This document shows, piece after piece, positions 48,362 through 60,991 of a DNA stretch of 64,000 bases. A program made the position numbers and the translations under genes. The DNA comes from Raphanus sativus (Eukaryota; Streptophyta; Magnoliopsida; Brassicales; Brassicaceae). Location: the NCBI RefSeq assembly GCF_000801105.2, contig NC_079514.1:30739075-30803074 (forward strand). The letters run 5' to 3'. The notes beneath the pieces were generated by a model. It did not search any database. It saw only the letters and a program-made list of their open reading frames with translations, and was not told where the DNA came from. How positions within the stretch are numbered: position 1 is the first letter of the stretch; each line of letters starts with the position of its first letter.

Positions 48362-50044
48362 ATGGATCTAAACCTATGCCCATATCACGATTCTTTTCTT
48401 AAATCTACAAAAATATCATCAGAATGTCGTGCATGCTACCAAAATCACCATGACAACAAGCAAGGGTACAAGTGTGATTTCTGCGATTTTTATGTGCATT
48501 CGGAATGCATGAACATCAATATTCCTTCTCGTCATAAACATTCTCTCCAGCTCAGACCATGCGACTCCAATTTCTCGTGTTGTCTATGTGACACCATATT
48601 TTCCATGAAAAACTTTTATCAGTGTTCACGATGTTCTTTCCGTATATGCATCCCCTGTGCGAGAAAACCTTTGACGATTCATCGATATAAGACCCACGAG
48701 CATGAGCTCCACCAAATACTGATGAAGATCTCCTTCACTTGTGATGCGTGTGGGTTGTGCAGTACAGGCTATCCTTATATTTGTCATCAATGTTGTTTCA
48801 TCATCCATAGATCATGCATCTTCTTACCACGTGTCATATTCATCAATCACCACAACCACCGTATCTCTCATGTTTTCTCTCTTGGTCCGGGGAAGTTCAT
48901 TTGTGGGGTGTGCGATAAGCCTGTTAATGTAGACTGCGGAGCATATTCTTGCTTTGTTTGCTCTTTTGTTTTTCATTCGATATGTGCAACACATCCAATG
49001 TTTTGGGATGAGAAGGAGCTTGAAGGAACACCTGAAGAAGAAGAAGAAGAAAGCAAGCCCCTTCGAAGTAATACATCAAAACCTTATCAAACATTTTAAC
49101 CATGAGCACAATCTGATGAAGGTTTCAGTATCATCGCTATGGCACGGGGAAGTTGTCTTACCACATAAGGGAGGTAACCATTGTTTTGCATGCACCCTTC
49201 CCGTATACTCTGGATTGTGCTACAAATGCACACATTGTGATTTCATACTCCATGATGCATGTGCTAACCTCCCTCGTAATAAATGGTTCTTTCTTATCTA
49301 CCAAAAGCTTACTCTGTCCCCCAAAAGAAGAAACCATTTTTTGTGTTACGTCTGTTACCGTTGGTGTAACGGTTTCTCGTATTCTAATTGTGAGAACACA
49401 ATTAGTATTGATGTGCGATGTGCTTCAGTTCCTCTTCCACTAAAACATGAAAGCCATCCACATAGGTTGGTCTTTTATGATAACGATCCAAAAGATGTAA
49501 GATGTGATGGTTGTGACTTGAGCGGCTGGCGTTTCTTACTACATTGCAAGGGTAATGATGATTGTGGCGGGTTATATTTATGCTTCAAATGTGTTACTCT
49601 ACCAACATCGGTTAGACACACATACGATGACCATCCTCTGTCCTTACAGTACGGTGAGAAAAATATGAGTACTACGTGTTGGTGTGGGATATGCGAAGAG
49701 TTATAATAAACTCAAATAATTGGTTTTACAAATGCAATAATTGTGACTCCACTCTTCATACTAAATGTGTATTTCAAAATCTGATACTTTCAAGATCTGG
49801 ATTCAGTATAACAGTGGGTGACATGGCCCAACTAGATTTCGTTCTCAACACTCGTCTCTCTCGGCCGATTTGCTTCGGTCGTAAGACCCGGTGTACGGAA
49901 GATTTGTTTCTAGCTTGTGAATTCGAGTCGATAAAACTTTTTATATGCTATTCTTGTAGCCTTGAGTTTTTTCATGGAACTCTATCAATAGATCTGAAAG
50001 GTACCTGGTATGAGTGTATGCCACACGATCACGAGCAGTGCTGA
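48362..50044 (+). pseudogene. DC1 (C1-clan zinc finger) protein, two frameshifts (copy 1)
   Basis: The start MDLNLCPYHDSF at 48362 follows a purine-rich leader. About eight DC1 modules follow. In the first frame: ECRACYQ..CDFCDFYVHSEC, CCLCDTIF..CSRCSF, FTCDACG..IIHRSC and FICGVCDKP..VFHSIC, then an acidic run. The frame changes at about 49056, where aagcccctt has four Cs and three would continue KPFEVIHQNL. The second frame holds CFACTLPVYSG..FILHDACANLP, FLCYVCYRW, VRCDGCDLSG and CWCGICEE. It hits taataa at about 49705, and a third frame continues NNWFYKCNNCDSTLHTKC to the stop at 50044. The whole is about 560 residues, typical of the family and intronless. Both frame changes recur in the second copy at 55164, so they are probably real. 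The first 245 residues could still be translated. Confidence 0.8.
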
Positions 50045-50163
50045 GATTATTTTATTGAATTTAGTCTCATTAATTATTATCATGTTTATGTATTTTAACA
50101 ATAAACTAGATAATAACCCGTGCCTTGCACGGGATGAGATTATTGATTTTGTTATCCTTTTAA

Positions 50164-50777
50164 TAGGTATGAGCATTCAGGTATCCGTCGTTTTTTCGGA
50201 TATCGGATTTCTCAGGTTTGAAAATTAAGTCTCGTTCGGATATTACAAAATTCCGAGTCGGGTTCGAGTCAAATTCTCCCGGGTTCGAGTGGGTTCGGTT
50301 TTGATGTAAAAAAATCTTAAAATAATTGAATAACTAATATATCTGAAACTGGTTCATATTCAAAGTAACCATATTACCCGATTCGGTTCGGGTATTTTGT
50401 ATCCAAACTACCCAAATGTACCAAAAAAACTAAAATTACTCATTAGACACGATTTTTTTGAGTATTTTCTATACAAACTATCATATTTTATCTGAAAATA
50501 CACAAAATTAATATATTTAATATATAATTCTCATTTTAATTTTAAAAATAATTATACATATAATTATAAATAATATTTTTAAATATATATTTACATTTCG
50601 GAAATCTTCGGATACTCATTCGGTTCTCGGTTCAGATCGGGTTGAGTACCGGTTCTTTGGATACATCAGTTTAGGAACCATTTGGTAATTTACCACGTGT
50701 CTGATCGAGTTCGGGACCCTGATTTTAGGTTCGATTTCGGGTCGGTTCTTCAGTTCCGGATATTTTGCCCTGCCCTA
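50164..50777. mobile_element. Non-autonomous hAT element nested in a Helitron (614 bp)
   Basis: Begins TAGGTATGAGCATTCAGGTATCCG-like (tatccg shared) and ends with the inverse of TAGGGCAGGGCAAAATATCCGG. Flanks ccttttaa (50156-50163) and ctttttaa (50778-50785) agree in 7 of 8. Lies inside the Helitron 50106-52223, so it is the younger insertion. Its copy in the duplicated segment is near 56962-57573. Confidence 0.65.
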
Positions 50778-51114
50778 CTTTTTAAGATAAAAAACATTAT
50801 ATCTGTTTAATCTATATATTCAATCGGTATTACGTTATTTTCTTAACCTCCTAAAATATAAATACTATTCTAAATCCATATTTATTTTGTTTTGTTCGGT
50901 TGATCGAGGTTTTTAATTTTTCGGTGATAAATCTAAAACTATTATATTTGTTTGGTTTCCTGTTATATGAATTTTCGACAGTTCTTATGTCGAACCAATG
51001 ATTTCATTTTTAAGTTTTTAAATGCTTGCAAAATCAAATAAAATCTAAATAATAGTTTAAGAAAAAGGACATCCAATATTATTTGTATTGTTTGTACAAA
51101 CAATGTTGGTGATA

Positions 51115-51206
51115 TTTTAAGATTTTGTATTTTATATAAGATAATCTATTATTATTTTTGTTTTAAGATTTTGTATTTTATATAAGATAATCTATTATTA
51201 TTTTTG
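51115..51206. repeat. 46-bp tandem duplication in the Helitron
   Basis: Unit ttttaagattttgtatttta..atttttg twice (51115-51160, 51161-51206); also in the second reading near 57914-58005. Confidence 0.9.
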
Positions 51207-51592
51207 TTTTTTGAACTTAGACATAATATAAAAAGTTGTATATTTATACTCATAGAAATTGGTTTTTATTGAGTTTAATAATGTAAATTTTAATTATTGT
51301 TAATGTGAATACACGCATAGCATGTTTCCTATGTCTTCTCGATCTGATCTTGCATCAGGTCCTTCATGTGATCTTATGATCATATAAAACGGTAAACAAA
51401 ACACATTAAATTTAAATAATCACATACGAAAATATCATTAGAAGTTAACCACTTACCTTTAACTTCGATTGTTTTAGAAAACTCTCGGTGTAATCAGCTC
51501 CCCAAAAAAATATGTTCTAGTTACTCTCGCTCAGACCATCAGCCATCCATGGACACGACCATAAAACATGGTTTAAAGTTATATTTCCATCG

Positions 51593-51593
<1 letters not shown>

Positions 51594-51626
<33 letters not shown>

Positions 51627-51642
51627 TATCATCATCATCATC
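51594..51642. repeat. (ATC)n microsatellite
   Basis: About 16 catcat units with one att variant. Gives His-rich and Asp-rich false ORFs. Second reading at about 58390-58440. Confidence 0.95.
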
Positions 51643-52646
51643 ATTCTCACCAACCTGTCTTCTCCTCTCAATCTTGTCAAGTTCCTCTAAAGAACCCAAC
51701 AATAAAGTGTTATCTTCATGGACCCGGAAAGAGCTTTGAAAGAGACCTCAATGAGTTGTGTAGACGTTATTTGATATCACAATTGCCAAAGGTAACATTT
51801 TGAAACAATCTATACACTTGGAGTATAGCGTTGGACCCTACTCATCACTGTATCTGTCACATGTCTCTTTTCAAGAAATCAAGTTAGATATGAAACTTTC
51901 AATTTCTAAAATATTCTCACTCAAACATTTTAGTTGATGCGAATCTTAATGATCTTTTTAAAAATGCTACTATTCAGTAGTTGTACAATTTTTTTTTCAA
52001 ATAATTTCAATTCACTATTATAAATATTAAAAATGTATGAACCAAAAGAGCTTATTGAAACAAATAGAATGCAAACACATGAAATTGTCTCGAGTATAGT
52101 TAAAAAAATTAGTGTATGAACGCATTAAATGTTAAACGATTGTGAAGGCGACACGTCAGCAAATTTAGAAAATCTAGTGTGAATGCATTAATTACGAATG
52201 CATCTCTTTTAATATATAGGGGATAATAAATATAAAATAACTTTCACAGAGATTTTATGTAGAGTAGTTATTCAAACAATATTACTAGGTGATTGTCCGC
52301 AAATTTTTGGTAGCTAACTTTAAACATATTTTATTTATTAATACTTTTAAGTTTTTGAATATGATTTATGTAGTATTTAGTTAAATTTTCTTAACATCTT
52401 TTACAAATCAATATTTCATTAAATTGTTTTATAACATTATTGTTAGAACATATATTATATAATTATTAAATCTAAAACATCAACTAATGTGACAAATAGA
52501 CCACACTTGCAACTAAAGTATAAAACACAAAAAATTATTAAGAAGAAATAAAACAATATATATGTGAATTCTGTTGATTTAATAAAAAGTTAAGACTATA
52601 AAAAATTTCATAAAATTTAGGAATATAGTTTTATTCATCATATTCT

Positions 52647-52746
52647 NNNNNNNNNNNNNNNNNNNNNNNNNNNNNNNNNNNNNNNNNNNNNNNNNNNNNN
52701 NNNNNNNNNNNNNNNNNNNNNNNNNNNNNNNNNNNNNNNNNNNNNN
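52647..52746. other. Assembly gap (100 N)
   Basis: Exactly 100 N, the usual placeholder for a gap of unknown size. Both borders coincide with the borders of the 6.7-kb duplication. Confidence 1.
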
Positions 52747-53276
52747 TCATTTCATCTTTTTAAAAAAAAATTATCTCGACCATCAATTTCATTAAAAAGT
52801 GACATAGCATACTATAATTCATGACATGGACTAATGACACAAAATATGACATAAAATAAAATGACCAAAATATGACATAAATAAAATTTAATGTTGATTT
52901 TTATTTTTTGGTAAATTTTCAAGAATATGGAAATAACTCATAATTACCATAACATAAATATATTTGAATATCACATATAAATAATGTAATAAGTATAAAA
53001 TATTTATAAATTTCGAAATATCATTTATTTATTTTTATAATCATATAAATTTATTACTAAACAAGATTTTCAAGATTTTTTTATAAGTTTTTTAAATTTA
53101 AACTTTCAATCGTAACACCGTTTGTCTCCTTATTTATATTTTTAAAACTCTATTTTAAAATTATATTCAATTTTATTTTTTGATAATTATAAAAAATTCA
53201 TTTCATTTTTTTGAAGAAAATTTATACAAATTGATTCAGTATATATTAACCAAAAGAAATAAATGAAAATCTATCT

Positions 53277-53326
<50 letters not shown>

Positions 53327-53852
53327 GTATATATTTATTAAATATAACTTAAAATAAATCAAAATATATTTTATCTATTGTATGTTTAACTAAATTAAAA
53401 TTTAGATCAGAACATTTATAGAAAAATAAAAAAAATATTGAATATTAACATAATTTTATTTTTAAATATAATTTAAACTTAAACATTTTATTACTGTATA
53501 TGGTTCTGGAAAACATCTGCTACTATTTGAAAACTTTTGCATTGAGAGTTGATCTTAGTATCATTCCTCTCTGTATCAGTACGCAAGGATTCACTTTCCT
53601 TTTCCAAGTTAATCACAAACCCATTTGGTTCTACTATCAAATACCTAGCGGGCTATAGAAGATAGGAAATGTCCCCACAGAATTATTCTAAACTATAGTT
53701 ACATGTAATCACTATAAAAGTTAAATCAATGAATTAATAGTTAACTAGATTAGGACCCGCCCTAAAAGGCGGAAATTGATTTGTCAAATTTCAATTAATA
53801 ATCTATGGTATATATAATATGTGTATATAATATTATATATATTTTGTGTAAC

Positions 53853-53888
<36 letters not shown>

Positions 53889-55163
53889 TAGACATATATA
53901 ATATTTTATTAAAATATATATAGAATTTAATAGTGTTATAATTTGTGTTGTACTTGTTATTAGTTTGTATTTAATCTTCTTTTATTTTAGTATAATAATT
54001 TGTCTTGTCACACTTTTTATTTTTTTAACTTATACACATAGTTATTGTTCTTTTTTAAAAAAAAAACTTATACACATAGTCTCGTAAAATGTAATATATA
54101 AAAAAACATATTTAAAAAATCTACTGACCATATGCCACCATTATTTGGTTGTTTGAACAAAAAAAAATCATGTTCTTGCATAACTGTGTATGTTGTGATT
54201 GATGTAGGTGAAAGTAATATATGGAAGTAAAGTTAGTGATACGAACATGAGCCTATGTTGGTCTATGCCACAATTATTTGGTTTTTGGAAGATCAATGAA
54301 CATAAGTATAGACGGTCTTTGTATGCTTACGTTGTAAATAAATCGGATATTTTTTTCTCTTATGTTTGGAATGATATGGAACTCGCTATTTAAGAGTGGT
54401 TCAATTTTATATGATCTAATTATATTAAGAGATTAACCAAAAATACTATAAAAAGTGTTACTAGTTAGGTTTAAACTAATCTATGTTGGTTAAAATTTGG
54501 TTTATTTAAGTTGGTAGGTTGCATTGTATAAGAGGCACGATATTTTTCTATAGCACCAACTATGAAAGAGTCCAAAAATTTAAATGAGAACTTCACAATA
54601 GTAGATAATCTCTAAATTAATAGATTAGATTATGAAAATTTCATTTGCATTATTTTTTTATTGTGGGTAATTAAAAATATAAGAACTGTTAAACTTACTA
54701 AACAAAAAAGTTGTCAACAGTTTAAACCTAATGTTTTTTGTGTAGTGCATATATATATAATGACTTGAATTCTAGTTAAGGAAAAGAACAATACATAGTT
54801 TTTTGGAAATTAGCTTTAATCTAACTATAAGAGCAAAATAATAAGAATCTCTGCAAGGTGTCACTTAATAGGCAAATGGACTGCATTCTCTTAACGTATA
54901 TTTATACTTTACTTTTGAAAATCAAATAGGTATTTAGTTGTACTTGTACCAGTTGAAGAAAAATTAAACTATAAATCTACTATCCAATAGATGTAGTATA
55001 ATGTTACAAAATAAGTCATTTCTTATTCCTGTTTTTTTTCCTCTTTAATATACAATTTTTTTTCCTGCAAAAGAAGAAGAACAAATAGAGAAACGAGAAG
55101 CTGATCCATTTTCCATTACAAAAAAAAAGAGAAGAGAGTTCCAGTACAGCAACCATCCATAAA

Positions 55164-56845
55164 ATGGATCTAAACCTATGCCCATATCACGATTCTTTTC
55201 TTAAATCTACAAAAATATCATCAGAATGTCGTGCATGCTACCAAAATCACCATGACAACAAGCAAGGGTACAAGTGTGATTTCTGCGATTTTTTATGTGC
55301 ATTCGGAATGCATGAACATCAATATTCCTTCTCGTCATAAACATTCTCTCCAGCTCAGACCATGCGACTCCAATTTCTCGTGTTGTCTATGTGACACCAT
55401 ATTTTCCATGAAAAACTTTTATCAGTGTTCACGATGTTCTTTCCGTATATGCATCCCCTGTGCGAGAAAAACCTTTGACGATTCATCGATATAAGACCAC
55501 GAGCATGAGCTCCACCAAATACTGATGAAGATCTCCTTCACTTGTGATGCGTGTGGGTTGTGCAGTACAGGCTATCCTTATATTTGTCATCAATGTTGTT
55601 TCATCATCCATAGATCATGCATCTTCTTACCACGTGTCATATTCATCAATCACCACAACCACCGTATCTCTCATGTTTTCTCTCTTGGTCGGGGAAGTTC
55701 ATTTGTGGGGTGTGCGAATAAGCCTGTTAATGTAGACTGCGGAGCATATTCTTGCTTTGTTTGCTCTTTTGTTTTTCATTCGATATGTGCAACACATCCA
55801 ATGTTTTGGGATGAGAAGGAGCTTGAAGGAACACCTGAAGAAGAAGAAGAAGAAAGCAAGCCCCTTCGAAGTAATACATCAAAACCTTATCAAACATTTT
55901 AACCATGAGCACAATCTGATGAAGGTTTCAGTATCATCGCTATGGCACGGGGAAGTTGTCTTACCACATAAGGGAGGTAACCATTGTTTGCATGCACCCT
56001 TCCCGTATACTCTGGATTGTGCTACAAATGCACACATTGTGATTTCATACTCCATGATGCATGTGCTAACCTCCCTCGTAATAAATGGTTCTTTCTTATC
56101 TACCAAAAGCTTACTCTGTCCCCCAAAAGAAGAAACCATTTTTTGTGTTACGTCTGTTACCGTTGGTGTAACGGTTTCTCGTATTCTAATTGTGAGAACA
56201 CAATTAGTATTGATGTGCGATGTGCTTCAGTTCCTCTTCCACTAAACATGAAAGCCATCCACATAGGTTGGTCTTTTATGATAACGATCCAAAAGATGTA
56301 AGATGTGATGGTTGTGACTTGAGCGGCTGGCGTTTCTTACTACATTGCAAGGGTAATGATGATTGTGGCGGGTTATATTTTATGCTTCAAATGTGTTACT
56401 CTACCAACATCGGTTAGACACACATACGATGACCATCCTCTGTCCTTACAGTACGGTGAGAAAAATATGAGTACTACGTGTTGGTGTGGGATATGCGAAG
56501 AGTTATAATAAACTCAAATAATTGGTTTTACAAATGCAATAATTGTGACTCCACTCTTCATACTAAATGTGTATTTCAAAATCTGATACTTTCAAGATCT
56601 GGATTCAGTATAACAGTGGGTGACATGGCCCAACTAGATTTCGTTCTCAACACTCGTCTCTCTCGGCCGATTTGCTTCGGTCGTAAGACCCGGTGTACGG
56701 AAGATTTGTTTCTAGCTTGTGAATTCGAGTCGATAAAACTTTTTATATGCTATTCTTGTAGCCTTGAGTTTTTCATGGAACTCTATCAATAGATCTGAAA
56801 GGTACCTGGTATGAGTGTATGCCACACGATCACGAGCAGTGCTGA
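55164..56845 (+). pseudogene. DC1 protein pseudogene, copy 2 of the gene at 48362
   Basis: Near-identical copy of 48362-50044, about 6.8 kb downstream. It has the same two frame changes plus many private one-base indels: an extra T near 55290, an extra A near 55469, a missing C near 55497, a missing C near 55690, an extra A near 55717, a missing T near 55989, a missing A near 56245 and an extra T near 56379. These leave only short open pieces. They fall mostly in homopolymers and look like sequencing errors at a contig end. Read this entry as a second, poorer reading of the same gene, not as a paralogue. Confidence 0.75.
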
Positions 56846-56906
56846 GATTATTTTATTGAATTTAGTCTCATTAATTATTATCATGTTTATGTATTTTAAC
56901 AATAAA

Positions 56907-58389
56907 CTAGATAATAACCCGTGCCTTGCACGGGATGAGATTATTGATTTGTTATCCTTTTAATAGGTATGAGCATCAGGTATCCGTCGTTTTTTCGGAT
57001 ATCGGATTTCTCAGGTTTGAAAATTAAGTCTCGTTCGGATATTACAAAATTCCGAGTCGGGTTCGAGTCAAATTCTCCCGGGTTCGAGTGGGTTCGGTTT
57101 TGATGTAAAAAAATCTTAAAATAATTGAATAACTAATATATCTGAAACTGGTTCATATTCAAAGTAACCATATTACCCGATTCGGTTCGGGTATTTTGTA
57201 TCCAAACTACCCAAATGTACCAAAAAAAACTAAAATTACTCATTAGACACGATTTTTTTGAGTATTTTCTATACAAACTATCATATTTTATCTGAAAATA
57301 CACAAATTAATATATTTAATATATAATTCTCATTTTAATTTTAAAATAATTATACATATAATTATAAATAATATTTTTAAATATATATTTACATTTCGGA
57401 AATCTTCGGATACTCATTCGGTTCTCGGTTCAGATCGGGTTGAGTACCGGTTCTTTGGATACATCAGTTTAGGAACCATTTGGTAATTTACCACGTGTCT
57501 GATCGAGTCGGGACCCTGATTTTAGGTTCGATTTCGGGTCGGTTCTTCAGTTCCGGATATTTTGCCCTGCCCTACTTTTTAAGATAAAAAACATTATATC
57601 TGTTTAATCTATATATTCAATCGGTATTACGTTATTTTCTTAACCTCCTAAAATATAAATACTATTCTAAATCCATATTTATTTTGTTTTGTTCGGTTGA
57701 TCGAGGTTTTTAATTTTTCGGTGATAAATCTAAAACTATTATATTTGTTTGGTTTCCTGTTATATGAATTTTCGACAGTTCTTATGTCGAACCAATGATT
57801 TCATTTTTAAGTTTTTAAATGCTTGCAAAATCAAATAAAATCTAAATAATAGTTTAAGAAAAAGGACATCCAATATTATTTGTATTGTTTGTACAAACAA
57901 TGTTGGTGATATTTTAAGATTTTGTATTTTATATAAGATAATCTATTATTATTTTTGTTTTAAGATTTTGTATTTTATATAAGATAATCTATTATTATTT
58001 TTGTTTTTTGAACTTAGACATAATATAAAAAGTTGTATATTTATACTCATAGAAATTGGTTTTTATTGAGTTTAATAATGTAAATTTTAATTATTGTTAA
58101 TGTGAATACACGCATAGCATGTTTCCTATGTCTTCTCGATCTGATCTTGCATCAGGTCCTTCATGTGATCTTATGATCATATAAAACGGTAAACAAAACA
58201 CATTAAATTTAAATAATCACATACGAAAATATCATTAGAAGTTAACCACTTACCTTTAACTTCGATTGTTTTAGAAAACTCTCGGTGTAATCAGCTCCCC
58301 AAAAAAATATGTTCTAGTTACTCTCGCTCAGACCATCAGCCATCCATGGACACGACCATAAAACATGGTTTAAAGTTATATTTCCATCG

Positions 58390-58423
<34 letters not shown>

Positions 58424-59020
58424 TATCATCATCATCATCATTCTCACCAACCTGTCTTCTCCTCTCAATCTTGTCAAGTTCCTCTAAAGAACCCAACAAT
58501 AAAGTGTTATCTTCATGGACCCGGAAAGAGCTTTGAAAGAGACCTCAATGAGTTGTGTAGACGTTATTTGATATCACAATTGCCAAAGGTAACATTTTGA
58601 AACAATCTATACACTTGGAGTATAGCGTTGGACCCTACTCATCACTGTATCTGTCACATGTCTCTTTTCAAGAAATCAAGTTAGATATGAAACTTTCAAT
58701 TTCTAAAATATTCTCACTCAAACATTTTAGTTGATGCGAATCTTAATGATCTTTTTAAAAAATGCTACTATTCAGTAGTTGTACAATTTTTTTTCAAATA
58801 ATTTCAATTCACTATTATAAATATTAAAAATGTATGAACCAAAAGAGCTTATTGAAACAAATAGAATGCAAACACATGAAATTGTCTCGAGTATAGTTAA
58901 AAAAATTAGTGTATGAACGCATTAAATGTTAAACGATTGTGAAGGCGACACGTCAGCAAATTTAGAAAATCTAGTGTGAATGCATTAATTACGAATGCAT
59001 CTCTTTTAATATATAGGGGA
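56907..59020 (-). mobile_element. Helitron (2.1 kb), copy 2
   Basis: Second reading of the Helitron at 50106-52223 in the duplicated segment, with the same termini, nested hAT element and (ATC)n tract and scattered single-base indels. Confidence 0.7.
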
Positions 59021-59444
59021 TAATAAATATAAAATAACTTTCACAGAGATTTTATGTAGAGTAGTTATTCAAACAATATTACTAGGTGATTGTCCGCAAA
59101 TTTTTGGTAGCTAACTTTAACATATTTTATTTATTAATACTTTTAAGTTTTTGAATATGATTTATGTAGTATTTAGTTAAATTTTCTTAACATCTTTTAC
59201 AAATCAATATTTCATTAAATTGTTTTATAACATTATTGTTAGAACATATATATATATATTATTTAAATCTAAAACATCAACTAATGTGACAAATAGACTC
59301 ACACTTGCAACTAAAGTATAAACACACAAAAAATTATTAAGAAGAAATAAAACAATATATATGTGAATTCTGTTGATTTAATAAAAAGTTAAGACTATAA
59401 AAAATTTCATAAATTTAGGAATATAGTTTTATTCATCATATTCT

Positions 59445-60714
59445 TCGTATTTTTATGATTTAGGTAATTTTCCGGGTTACTTTCTTTTAAATAAAATCAA
59501 AACAATTTTTTTTTTGTTTTTGAGATTTTGAAAAAGTTTTTGAAAATGATGAACTTGTAAGAAATTGATTCTGATTCTGATTGATAACATTTAAAACCTC
59601 TTAGGAAGGAAACTATACAATTATAAATAATACATACAATATTTACAAATTTTAAAATTTATGAATTATTTCTCAGAAGTTTTTGAATCGGTAGAAATAT
59701 TTTCATAAATCTTTATCAATAGTTTCATAAATCCAAATGTTTTTATAACTCAAGAAAATAATTTGTTATCAATGATCAATAATTTAAAATCTTAACTTTA
59801 AATAATTTTATAAAGATTTATAAATATTTTGTAAACTCCTATAAATAATTTTATAAAGATTTTCAAAACTTCTATGATGATTTTATAATTTTTTGTAAAC
59901 TCCTATAAATAACGAGAAATTATTCTTTATAAATGGTTTTATAAATATTTATAACATTTTGTATAGATCTTTATATATTGATTTGTAAGCTCTTATTAAT
60001 GATATAATAATCATTATTGATGATTTAAAACCTAAAAATGATTACCAAATATTTATATATTTATATACTATTATATATCTGGTATAAATCATTACTAATG
60101 AATCAATATAAATGAATTTAAGTTTTTTTTTTAAATATATTAATTATCACAGATGATTTTAAACTATTTTAAATAATTAATAAACTCGTTATATGATGAA
60201 CCAGTAGTTATTATAATATTTTTTAATTAAAATTATATGTTTTATATATGTATATCATGACTTATATAAAAAATAGAGTTTTTACGATTGTTTATAATAG
60301 AAAAATAAAGCTAGTATATTAGTTTTAGTAACAAGTTTTTAACAACATACTTCATATAATTTATAAATAGACAATTAATGAAAAACGAAATGATGAAGTA
60401 TTAGATAGAATTTTCATAGTTGATACTATAAATGATTATGCATAAAACTATGTAAATAGTTTGGCAACTAACATTAATTGATCTGTGATTTTCTTTTTTA
60501 GATTCGATTAAAATAAATAAAAATTAAAAATTATCGACCAATGAAATTATAAGGACTTTTTCAGATTGCCATGACACGTTAGCAGAAGCCAATAAAATGA
60601 CTTCTCATAGGATTAATACATGATCATTGCTAATATTTGCCCCTACTATTACATGGCAATTACATTTTTTTCCATCGTGTTTTCAAAGAAATCTTTACCC
60701 TTAGTTAAAGGTAG
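59445..60714. other. AT-rich DNA with degenerate short repeats
   Basis: Many variants of ttataaataattttataaagattt between 59600 and 60000. No gene seen. Confidence 0.5.
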
Positions 60715-60734
60715 AATAATAATTCGCCAAATAA

Positions 60735-60931
60735 TTTAACCACGTTGTGGTGGTCTAGTGGTCTCCACTAGAGGAGGAGTGCTCTGATGGTCCAGGCCAG
60801 GGTTCAACTCCCCCGGATATGGGTCCATGCTTACGATCCATTTGAATATCCGGGAGATGGTCTATCTGTGGGCTGCACCTCCCACCCGGAGGTTAGGTCT
60901 GTGTCTTTAATAGACCCGGGTTTAACAAAAA
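60735..60931 (+). mobile_element. tRNA-derived SINE, full length
   Basis: Contains a box A-like tggtctagtgg near the 5' end and a box B-like ggttcaactcc about 50 bp later, the internal Pol III promoter of tRNA-derived SINEs. It ends tttaac-A(n). The 20-bp duplication aataataattcgccaaataa is perfect on both sides (60715-60734 and 60932-60951). It resembles Brassica S1-type SINEs as I remember them. The body cannot fold as a tRNA. Confidence 0.88.
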
Positions 60932-60991
60932 AATAATAATTCGCCAAATAAACTATCAAGTAACAACACAGACCGTAGATGGTGGGACCCC

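Larger units (their letters stand above)
50106..52223 (-). mobile_element. Helitron (2.1 kb), copy 1
   Basis: On the minus strand it starts A|TCCCCTATATATTAAAAGAG at 52223. It ends with the perfect hairpin CCCGTGC-aag-GCACGGG (50117-50133), a 7-nt spacer and CTAG|T at 50106. It contains the nested hAT element (50164-50777), a 46-bp tandem duplication (51115-51206) and an (ATC)n tract (51594-51642). It begins about 60 bp behind the DC1 pseudogene. Non-autonomous. Confidence 0.75.
45958..52646. repeat. 6.7-kb direct duplication, copy 1 (left of gap)
   Basis: Runs from the end of a Helitron repeat, through the Helitron 3' end at 46954, the DC1 pseudogene and the Helitron at 50106-52223, to the last base before the N run. 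Copy 2 (52747-59444) matches it end to end with small indels. The match stops exactly at the gap on this side. Confidence 0.9.
52747..59444. repeat. 6.7-kb direct duplication, copy 2 (right of gap)
   Basis: Begins at the first base after the N run and follows copy 1 in the same order and orientation, including intergenic AT-rich DNA and microsatellites. It is about 9 bp longer than copy 1. Unique sequence resumes at 59445. The geometry fits two overlapping contig ends placed side by side. Confidence 0.9.

Noticed and set aside
51517..51803. His-rich (plus) and Asp-rich (minus) ORFs
   Set aside because: They come from the (ATC)n microsatellite inside a non-autonomous Helitron; the same false ORFs recur at 58314-58600.
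45958..59444. A true tandem duplication of a DC1 resistance-type gene
   Set aside because: The duplication borders coincide exactly with the N gap and the differences are mostly one-base homopolymer indels, so an assembly artefact is more likely.
60735..60810. tRNA gene
   Set aside because: A- and B-box motifs are present but the body does not form a cloverleaf, and a poly(A)-like tail with 20-bp target duplications shows it is a SINE.
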